In this document: piece by piece, positions 1 through 4,255 of the stretch | Numbering within the stretch: position 1 is the first letter of the stretch | How the letters are laid out: the number at the start of each line of letters is the position of its first letter | Translations under genes and position numbers: made by a program | Assembly: GCA_905215195.1 (NCBI GenBank) | Contig: CAJMPF010000132.1 | Coordinates: 1-5,388 of the forward strand | Direction: 5' to 3' | Length of the DNA stretch: 5,388 nucleotides | Source of the DNA: an uncultured bacterium | GTDB taxonomy: Bacteria > Actinomycetota > Coriobacteriia > Coriobacteriales > Coriobacteriaceae | The notes under the pieces: generated by a model | Database searches by the model: none | Told to the model about the DNA's origin: nothing | Seen by the model: only the letters and a program-made list of their open reading frames with translations

Positions 1-739
1 CCAGCCACGAGCCCACAAAGATACCGGCCAGCGACGCCGTTTTGGAAAGACCGCCCACGCAGCGACGCGCGCCGAGGCCCGACAGATTGGGCTGCAGGTC
101 GACAACGCTCAAGGCGGCAAACTCGGCAGACATCATCGCGACCAGGCCAAAAAGCGCGTAATAGTAGATGACCGTGCCATCGGGCGTGGTGCGTGTCAGG
201 CTTACGCGGCGGGTGCCGCCCTCGAGCGACAGGGCGCGCGCAACCGCCTCCGGGTCGGCGAGCGCCGCCGGGTTGTCCTGGGCAATCTGAGACATGAGCT
301 CGGCATTTTGTGTATACGAGCTTGCCACCGTCTCCAGAATGCTGCGGTCGGTGAGCACCGATGATGCGCGCGAGCTGTCGTAGCTCGACAGCAACGTGAG
401 CTTGGGTGCGCCCGCGTCGTCGACCGTATAGATGCCCGCGACCTCGCCGGACTTGAGCGCTTTGCGCGCGGCAGCTAAGTCTTCGTACTCGCTCACATCG
501 AGCAGCTGATTCTCGCCCTCCTTGGCAAGCGAAGTCGCCACGTCCTTAAAGGACGAAGCGCCCCAGGCCTCATCCGCTACGACGGCCACTGGCACCGGGT
601 CGACCGTGCCGTCGGAGCTGAGGTTCGCAAACATAAACATAAACATCGTGGAAAGCGCGATGGGAAAGAGAGCGCCCCAAACCCACGTGCTCGGCCGGCG
701 CAGCAGCGTCTTGACCGTAATGATAATGGTGTTGAACAT
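1..739 (-). CDS. ABC-2 type transporter permease, N-terminal part (cut by window edge)
   Basis: Integral membrane subunit of an ABC exporter. The frame is open from an ATG at 739 to the window edge, giving 246 residues with no stop, so the C-terminal part is missing. The start follows an AGGAGG at 750-745 with 5-nt spacing. After a short basic N-terminus (TVKTLLRRP) comes a membrane helix at about residues 19-39 (WVWGALFPIALSTMFMFMF). A largely hydrophilic stretch of about 140 residues (41-185) follows, probably on the outer face. A second helix lies at about 190-212 (YYYALFGLVAMMSAEF), and a third begins near 235. This one-helix, large-loop, multi-helix plan is typical of ABC2_membrane_3-like permeases; the stretch Q-x-N-L-S-G-L-G-A-R-R after helix 2 fits the same group. 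It sits directly downstream of the ATPase gene and is almost certainly its partner. A second permease may follow to the left, outside the window. Substrate unknown. Confidence 0.85.
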   Translation of the reverse strand, partial: MFNTIIITVKTLLRRPSTWVWGALFPIALSTMFMFMFANLSSDGTVDPVPVAVVADEAWGASSFKDVATSLAKEGENQLLDVSEYEDLAAARKALKSGEVAGIYTVDDAGAPKLTLLSSYDSSRASSVLTDRSILETVASSYTQNAELMSQIAQDNPAALADPEAVARALSLEGGTRRVSLTRTTPDGTVIYYYALFGLVAMMSAEFAALSVVDLQPNLSGLGARRCVGGLSKTASLAGIFVGSWL

Positions 740-751
740 GGCCGCCTCCTA
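740..751 (-). promoter_or_regulatory. Shine-Dalgarno overlapping the ATPase stop codon (translational coupling)
   Basis: AGGAGG occupies 750-745 on the minus strand, 5 nt before the permease ATG at 739. It overlaps the TAG stop of the ATPase gene (751-749). Ribosomes finishing the ATPase would therefore stand on the permease initiation site. This layout supports one mRNA and coupled synthesis of the two subunits. Confidence 0.7.
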
Positions 752-1687
752 GTCGCGTAGCTCGCGGCCGGTGATCTCGAGGAACACGTCGTTGAGGGTC
801 GGTGGCTCGCTCCACACGCGGCCGAGCGCAACGTCGGCAGCGCGCAGCGTGTCGAGGATGTCGACCAGATTGTGCGGACTCGTCTCGCAGGTGCAGACGA
901 GCTCGCCGCCGGACAGCTCGACGCTGAGCACGTGCTCGAGGGCGCGCAGCCGCTCGACCGTGGCTGGCTCGACGGCGCCCACCTCGACGGTCACGCGCTC
1001 GCCCATCTGAATCATGCGTTTGAGCTCGTCGTTGGTGCCCTGCGCCAGCACGCGGCCGCCGTCCATGATCATGATGCGGCTGCAGATCTGCTCGACTTCC
1101 TCCATGTAATGGCTGGTATACACCACCGTGGCGCCCTCGTCGCGCAGGCGGCAGATGCCCTCCAGGATGGCGTTGCGGCTCTGCGGGTCGACCGCCACCG
1201 TGGGCTCGTCAAAAAAGATGAGCTCGGGCTTGTGCGCGATGCCGCAGGCGATGTTGAGGCGTCGCGCCAGGCCGCCCGAGAGCTTGCCGGGGCGGAACTT
1301 GGCAAAGTCGCCCAGGCCGACAAAGTCGATGGCCTCGTCGACCAGCGCGCGGCGGCGCTTGCGGTCGTTGACGTAGAGGCTGCAGAAATAGTCGATGTTC
1401 TCGCGCACCGTGAGCTCGTCGAATACCGCCACCTGCTGCGGCACCACGCCGATGCGGCGCTTGAGGTCGTAGCGGGCGGGCGTCATGGGTTCGCCGAACA
1501 GCTCGATGGTGCCTTTGTCGTAGGCAAGCAGCTGCAAAATGCAGTTGATGGACGTGGTCTTGCCCGAGCCGTTGGGGCCCAGCAGGCCAAAGATCTCGCC
1601 GGGGGCGATGCTCAGGTTAAAGTGGTCGAGCGCGATAAGATCGTCGTAGCGCTTGACGAGGTTTTCGACGTGGACGATGTCTGTCAT
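749..1687 (-). CDS. ABC transporter ATP-binding protein (ABC-2 exporter family)
   Basis: Cytoplasmic ATPase that powers the adjacent ABC-2 permease; 312 residues from the chosen start. Motifs in order: Walker A GPNGSGKT (37-44), Q-loop VPQQ (82-85, Q84 or Q85), signature LSGGL (136-140), Walker B plus catalytic glutamate ELIFFDEP (155-162, E161), D-loop VAVD (164-167) and switch His193 in YTSHYMEE. The region after about residue 215 is the extra C-terminal domain common in drug, lantibiotic and linearmycin-type exporter ATPases (DUF4162-like). The signature ends in Leu instead of the usual Gln, followed by ARRLN, a variant common in this subfamily. I chose the ATG at 1687 because AGAAGGG lies 7 nt upstream and homology starts at once (MTDIVHVENLVKRY). 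A GTG at 1753 in the same frame would add 22 residues with no ribosome site. Transcribed divergently from the kinase. Export of a toxic or membrane-active compound is inferred, not shown. Confidence 0.95.
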   Translation of the reverse strand: MTDIVHVENLVKRYDDLIALDHFNLSIAPGEIFGLLGPNGSGKTTSINCILQLLAYDKGTIELFGEPMTPARYDLKRRIGVVPQQVAVFDELTVRENIDYFCSLYVNDRKRRRALVDEAIDFVGLGDFAKFRPGKLSGGLARRLNIACGIAHKPELIFFDEPTVAVDPQSRNAILEGICRLRDEGATVVYTSHYMEEVEQICSRIMIMDGGRVLAQGTNDELKRMIQMGERVTVEVGAVEPATVERLRALEHVLSVELSGGELVCTCETSPHNLVDILDTLRAADVALGRVWSEPPTLNDVFLEITGRELRD

Positions 1688-1782
1688 GAGGCGGCCCTTC
1701 TGTTGCTTGCGGCCCGGTACGATTGCATCATCGCAGGAGCGGACGGCGCGCACCAGTGAGCTTTGTCACGAGTGCGGGGGCT

Positions 1783-1809
1783 CGGTCGCGTGGCCCGCTG
1801 ACGCGACCG
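1783..1809. promoter_or_regulatory. Perfect 9-bp inverted repeat, candidate operator
   Basis: CGGTCGCGT (1783-1791) and ACGCGACCG (1801-1809) are exact reverse complements separated by 9 nt. The centre at 1796 is about 109 bp from the ATPase start and 91 bp from the kinase start. There is no T-run on either side, so it does not look like a terminator. Its dyad form and central place between divergent genes fit a binding site for a dimeric regulator, most simply the NarL-type regulator encoded at 3029-3658. That assignment is inference; a GC-rich hairpin by chance is the alternative. Confidence 0.45.
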
Positions 1810-1874
1810 CCCCACCGTGCGGGAGGAATGTCACGGTTGCGCTAGGCGGCCCCTCCACCACGCGCAGCTTCGCG

Positions 1875-1886
1875 TACAATACCCGT
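1875..1886 (+). promoter_or_regulatory. Putative -10 box for a leaderless kinase mRNA
   Basis: TACAAT (1875-1880) matches a -10 hexamer at five of six positions and ends 6 nt before the kinase ATG at 1887. Transcription starting 6-7 nt after the box would begin at the A of the ATG, so the message would have no 5' leader. No Shine-Dalgarno sequence precedes this ATG, which agrees with a leaderless start. No good -35 hexamer lies 16-18 bp upstream, so the promoter may need an activator. Confidence 0.5.
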
Positions 1887-3029
1887 ATGAACAGGCTATT
1901 CGACAAATCGATCGTGCTGGCGTGCTGTATCGCAGCCGCCACGGGCCTTGCTGTGGACGCTCGTCTGGTTGCGGCGTTTTGCCTTGGCGTTATTGCCACC
2001 TCACTGGCCGAGGTCGCACAGGGAAACCGCGCCCGCCGTGTGAGTGAGGCCGCGAGCTACGCCTGCATCATCGCGGCCGTCTTCGTGCCGCCGTTTGTGC
2101 CGTTTGCGCCTCTCGCCTTCTATGACATCGCGCGGCGCGTGCGCCGTGAGCACGCCTGGGTCGCGCTGGGCATTGGCTCCGCTTTTGCCTTTGCGCTCGT
2201 CGCAGACCTTCGCGGCGGCGCGCTCACCACCCGAACGCTGCTGCTAACCGCCATCCTTTCGATCGCCGCCACGTTGCTGTCGCTGCGCACCGCGCAGCTG
2301 GAGCGCGAGCAGCAGCGCATGCGCCGCACCCGCGACGAGTTGCAGGAACGCGCCCTGGCACTCGAGGCACGCAACCGCGACCTCGCCGACCGCCAGGACT
2401 ACGAAGTCGAGCTCGCGACGCTCGCCGAACGCGCCCGCATCGCGCGCGAGATCCACGATAACGTCGGGCACCAGCTCACGCGCGCCTCACTGCAGGCCGA
2501 AGCTCTGCGCGTGGTTCACGCCGACGAGCCCGGCGTCGCCGCCGATTTCGCCGACGTCAAACGCACGGTTGACGAGGCGCTCCAGCTTGTGCGCACCAGC
2601 GTCCACGCGCTCAACGACAACGCCGTCGACCTTTCCGTGCAGCTCGAACGCATTGTTGAAGGCGCGCGTTCGGACGGCGGCCCGCAGATTGAGCTTGAAG
2701 TTATGGCCGAGCATGCGCCCGCAAACGTCGCCAACTGCTTTGCGGCGGTCCTGCGCGAGGCGCTCTCCAACACCATGCGCCACGCTTGCGCCCATGCTGT
2801 CACTGTACGATGCATGGAGCATCCGTCGTTTTACCAGCTCATCGTTACCGACGATGGCACGGGCGGGGTCCAAGCAAGCAGCCGCGGCGCCGCGAAGGGC
2901 ATGGGGCTTGCCTCCATGCGCGAGCGCATCGAGGCGCTTGGCGGCACCTTCACCGCCGGCCCGCGTGTCGGCACCGGCGGCTGGCGCGTGTTTGCCACCG
3001 TTCCCAAACAGCAAGGAGATGAGGACTGA
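1887..3029 (+). CDS. Membrane sensor histidine kinase (HisKA_3 / HATPase_c, NarL-type partner)
   Basis: Sensor kinase that autophosphorylates on His190 and passes the phosphate to the regulator encoded next; 380 residues. About five membrane helices fill residues 8-133 (roughly 8-22, 26-44, 56-78, 91-107, 115-133), joined by short loops, so there is no sizeable external sensor domain. A basic, Glu/Arg-rich coiled coil follows (about 136-182). The H-box is REIHDNVGHQLT (188-199; the NarL-partner class has this form). The N-box is REALSNTMRHA (290-300; E291, N295). The G1 box is DDGTGG (322-327) and the G2 box GMGLASMRERIEALGG (338-353). The ATG at 1887 was chosen because there is no other start codon in frame for more than 100 bases upstream, and the upstream extension is not membrane-like. 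The start lacks a ribosome site; see the -10 box at 1875. Input is probably sensed within the membrane; the signal is unknown. Confidence 0.93.
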   Translation: MNRLFDKSIVLACCIAAATGLAVDARLVAAFCLGVIATSLAEVAQGNRARRVSEAASYACIIAAVFVPPFVPFAPLAFYDIARRVRREHAWVALGIGSAFAFALVADLRGGALTTRTLLLTAILSIAATLLSLRTAQLEREQQRMRRTRDELQERALALEARNRDLADRQDYEVELATLAERARIAREIHDNVGHQLTRASLQAEALRVVHADEPGVAADFADVKRTVDEALQLVRTSVHALNDNAVDLSVQLERIVEGARSDGGPQIELEVMAEHAPANVANCFAAVLREALSNTMRHACAHAVTVRCMEHPSFYQLIVTDDGTGGVQASSRGAAKGMGLASMRERIEALGGTFTAGPRVGTGGWRVFATVPKQQGDED

Positions 3030-3031
3030 TG
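3011..3031 (+). promoter_or_regulatory. Stop/start overlap with ribosome site inside the kinase gene
   Basis: The kinase stop TGA (3027-3029) and the regulator ATG (3029-3031) share one base. AAGGAG (3013-3018, 10-nt spacing) and GAGG (3021-3024, 4-nt spacing) precede the ATG inside the kinase coding region. The arrangement indicates co-transcription and coupled translation of kinase and regulator. Confidence 0.7.
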
Positions 3032-3658
3032 AGGCTCATCGTTGTCGACGACGACCGCTTGGTGGTCGATTCGCTCAAGATTATCCTGGGCGCCCAGCCG
3101 CAGATCGAGGTAGTGGGCACCGGCGCCAACGGCAACGATGCGGTTTCGCTCTATGCCGAACACGCGCCCGATATCGCACTGCTCGACATTCAGATGCCGG
3201 GGCGCGACGGACTTTCGGCGGCACGCGAGATCCTTGAGCGCGACCCTTCGGCGCGCGTGGTGTTTCTGACGACATTCTCGGATGACGAGTACATTGTGTC
3301 GGCGCTCAAGCTGGGCGCCCGCGGTTACCTGATCAAGACCGATGTCGCCGCCATTCCGCCGGCGTTGGCACAGGTCATGGACGGCAAACGCGTGCTCGAG
3401 GGCAAGGCAATCGAAGATGTTGACTTTGACGGGATGGGCAACAAGGCAGACACGTCCCGCCGGCCCGCGGCCTTTGCCGGCCTGACCGACCGCGAGTTCG
3501 AAGTCGCCGAGCTCATCGCCCGCGGCCTCGACAACAAGGAGATTGCCGCCACGGCTTATATGGGAGAAGGCACGGTGCGCAACCACATCAGCTCAATCCT
3601 AGCCAAAATGGGGCTACGCAACCGTACGCAAATCGCCATTGCGTACCTGCGAGGGTAG
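3029..3658 (+). CDS. Response regulator, NarL/LuxR family
   Basis: DNA-binding response regulator of 209 residues, the partner of the kinase it overlaps. The receiver domain (1 to about 118) has the acidic pocket D7-D8-D9, phosphoacceptor D53 in LLDIQMPGRDG, switch residue T81 (or T82) in VVFLTTF, and K103 in GYLIKTD. After a linker (about 119-148), the LuxR-type helix-turn-helix (about 150-207) shows the family pattern LTDREFEVAELIARGLDNKE, then GTVRNHISSILAKMG with the recognition helix around 181-195. All key residues are present, so it should be active. Phosphorylated dimers of this family usually bind inverted repeats near their own operon and target genes. The divergent exporter at 1-1687 is the obvious target, and the repeat at 1783-1809 is a candidate site; both points are inference. 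Confidence 0.95.
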   Translation: MRLIVVDDDRLVVDSLKIILGAQPQIEVVGTGANGNDAVSLYAEHAPDIALLDIQMPGRDGLSAAREILERDPSARVVFLTTFSDDEYIVSALKLGARGYLIKTDVAAIPPALAQVMDGKRVLEGKAIEDVDFDGMGNKADTSRRPAAFAGLTDREFEVAELIARGLDNKEIAATAYMGEGTVRNHISSILAKMGLRNRTQIAIAYLRG

Positions 3659-3679
3659 TTGCCCAAAGACCGAGCCCCC

Positions 3680-3731
3680 CGGCATAGCAAAATGGCTGCT
3701 ACCGATTTAACGCCATTTCAAAACTATGCCG
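3680..3731. repeat. Two-part hairpin downstream of the response regulator
   Basis: An outer 8-bp stem (3680-3687 with 3724-3731, CGGCATAG/CTATGCCG) and an inner 7-bp stem (3690-3696 with 3712-3718, AAATGGC/GCCATTT) enclose a 15-nt loop, with a 2-nt/5-nt internal bulge between the stems. It begins 22 bases after the regulator stop and could slow or end transcription. There is no T-run after it, so it is not a standard intrinsic terminator. Its right arm is also the left arm of the longer dyad at 3719-3872, so the two pairings exclude each other. Confidence 0.55.
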
Positions 3732-3734
3732 AAT

Positions 3735-3856
3735 TACTACGATGAATCGCCCACCTTCGACCACAGCAAATTGCGCGCTTGCAAAACCGCAGGTAGAACG
3801 TTTGCAATATTTAGAAAAATGCAGTCATGGTCGGGAATGTCAAATTCTTCGTAGTA
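3735..3856 (-). repeat. 122-bp palindromic element, copy 2 (minus orientation)
   Basis: Bounded by TACTACG (3735-3741) and its complement CGTAGTA (3850-3856). Read on the minus strand it aligns without gaps to the element at 3983-4104. A hand count gives about 79 identities in 122 (65%). The 19-nt core CGTTCTACCTGCGGTTTTG lies at 3800-3782, offset 57-75, the same offset as in the other copy. Its terminal symmetry extends outward: 3719-3742 and 3849-3872 are inverted copies with 21 of 24 matching bases. The central hairpin here is weaker (TTGCAAA 3779-3785 with TTTGCAA 3801-3807). Confidence 0.65.
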
Positions 3857-3982
3857 AACCGACATAGTTTTGTTCGGGCGGCCCCGCACGAGTGCCTCCG
3901 CCAGCCTCGCGGGACCAAAATGATCCGTTTTCTTCCGCCCGCGGAGATCGGTTGACGGTGCCTGCCACGAAATCGGCCCATC

Positions 3983-4104
3983 TACTACGTTTGACTCGAT
4001 ACCCCTGACCATACCTTCGTTTTGAACAAAACCGCAGGCGTTCTACCTGCGGTTTTGTTTTCGCGCTTTTCGGCATGGTTGGGGGTAAGGGGCTAAACGT
4101 AGTA
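3983..4104 (+). repeat. 122-bp palindromic element, copy 1 (plus orientation)
   Basis: Bounded by TACTACG (3983-3989) and CGTAGTA (4098-4104), exactly the same length as the copy at 3735-3856. The shared 19-nt core CGTTCTACCTGCGGTTTTG is at 4039-4057, offset 57-75. The dyad extends outside the unit: 3964-3992 and 4095-4123 are inverted copies matching at 28 of 29 positions (only 3973/4114 differ). Inside the arms, TACCCC..ACCAT.CC and its complement continue the symmetry. The centre is a strong terminator-like hairpin. A single-stranded copy could fold into one cruciform or hairpin of about 160 bases. Confidence 0.7.
4025..4061. terminator. Bidirectional intrinsic terminator
   Basis: CAAAACCGCAGG (4027-4038) and CCTGCGGTTTTG (4046-4057) pair perfectly over 12 bp, and two further A-T pairs extend the stem to 14 bp. 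The loop is CGTTCTA (4039-4045). On the plus strand the stem ends in GGTTTTGTTTT. On the minus strand it ends in GGTTTTGTTC, so it can serve both converging transcripts. It forms the centre of the 122-bp element at 3983-4104. Confidence 0.75.
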
Positions 4105-4136
4105 GATGGGCCGGTTTCGTGGCGCCCCCGGCACAC

Positions 4137-4177
4137 AAAAGTGCCGCCACGGAGGAGGGAGATACCTCCGTGACGGC
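4137..4177 (-). terminator. Probable intrinsic terminator of the surface-protein gene
   Basis: CACGGAGG (4148-4155) pairs with CCTCCGTG (4165-4172). After one mismatch, GCCG (4143-4146) pairs with CGGC (4174-4177). The loop is 9 nt. On the minus strand the stem is followed by a short T-run (TTTT, complement of 4137-4140), about 80 nt after the stop codon at 4256. GGCAC/GTGCC (4130-4134 with 4141-4145) can form a competing small hairpin. Confidence 0.5.
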
Positions 4178-4218
4178 CGGGGATGGGGTGGGGGCTGTGT
4201 TCTGGCTCCCCGCCAGCC

Positions 4219-4242
4219 GCCCGGGGCCTTTTGGCCCCGGGC
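4219..4242 (-). terminator. GC-rich hairpin right after the surface-protein stop
   Basis: GCCCGGGGCC (4219-4228) and GGCCCCGGGC (4233-4242) form a perfect 10-bp all-GC stem with a 4-nt loop (AAAA on the minus strand). It starts 13 nt after the stop codon. There is no T-run behind it. It may act as a terminator of the T-less kind suggested for high-GC bacteria, or stabilise the 3' end of the message. A second small hairpin, CTGGC/GCCAG (4202-4216), follows. Confidence 0.5.
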
Positions 4243-4255
4243 GTTGCCAGCGTGC

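Larger units (their letters stand above)
1688..1886. promoter_or_regulatory. Divergent intergenic region between exporter and two-component genes
   Basis: This 199-bp region must carry the promoters of both divergent units. For the minus-strand exporter, the ribosome site AGAAGGG (1701-1695) is visible, but no convincing -10/-35 pair could be found by eye. For the plus-strand kinase, only a -10-like box near the start codon is clear. A perfect 9-bp inverted repeat (1783-1809) and two direct copies of TGTCACG (1764-1770 and 1829-1835) are candidate regulator sites. Confidence 0.6.
3659..4255. other. Gene-free convergent region packed with inverted repeats
   Basis: This stretch of 597 bases separates the converging regulator and surface-protein genes. 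I see no supported gene in it. Its left two thirds are clearly richer in A and T than the flanking genes. It contains, from left to right: a two-part hairpin (3680-3731), a 122-bp palindromic element (3735-3856), an unassigned spacer with a short 7-bp dyad (3875-3881 with 3935-3941), a second 122-bp element in the other orientation (3983-4104) with a strong bidirectional terminator at its centre, and two hairpins just after the surface-protein stop codon. Confidence 0.8.

Noticed and set aside
872..1759. Long plus-strand open frame (295 codons) opposite the ATPase
   Set aside because: It is the antisense shadow of a clear ABC ATPase with all motifs intact. The translation is Ala/Asp/His/Val-rich as expected from the complement of a GC-rich gene.
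1821..1845. Five-codon upstream reading frame (ATG 1828 to TAG 1845) behind GGGAGGA
   Set aside because: The purine-rich run is only about 1 nt from the ATG, too close for a working ribosome site. If the kinase promoter is at 1875, this stretch is not transcribed in that direction.
1653..1886. Upstream extension of the kinase frame to an ATG at 1653
   Set aside because: It would overlap the start of the divergent ATPase gene and the intergenic operator-like repeat, and its residues do not look like a membrane protein N-terminus. The ATG at 1887 begins directly before the first helix.
2487..3014. Minus-strand open frame (175 codons) opposite the kinase, and 2831-3586 opposite kinase and regulator
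   Set aside because: Antisense shadows of well-supported genes; no domains and no ribosome sites seen.
3737..4012. Minus-strand open frame of 91 codons with a protein-like look in the convergent gap
   Set aside because: It runs through one 122-bp repeat copy and ends in the repeat's CGTAGTA end. In the aligned frame of the other copy there is an early stop (TAC TAC GTT TGA), so coding is not conserved between copies. I saw no clear ribosome site and no recognised domain.
3840..4136. Minus-strand open frame of 98 codons overlapping the second repeat element
   Set aside because: It overlaps the previous frame, runs through the terminator stem and both palindrome arms, and has a highly basic, low-complexity composition with no recognised domain. 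Best explained as a chance frame across the repeat.
3659..4255. CRISPR array or tRNA gene in the intergenic region
   Set aside because: There are only two repeat copies, in opposite orientation and palindromic along their length, with no regular spacers. No cloverleaf or T-loop consensus was seen.
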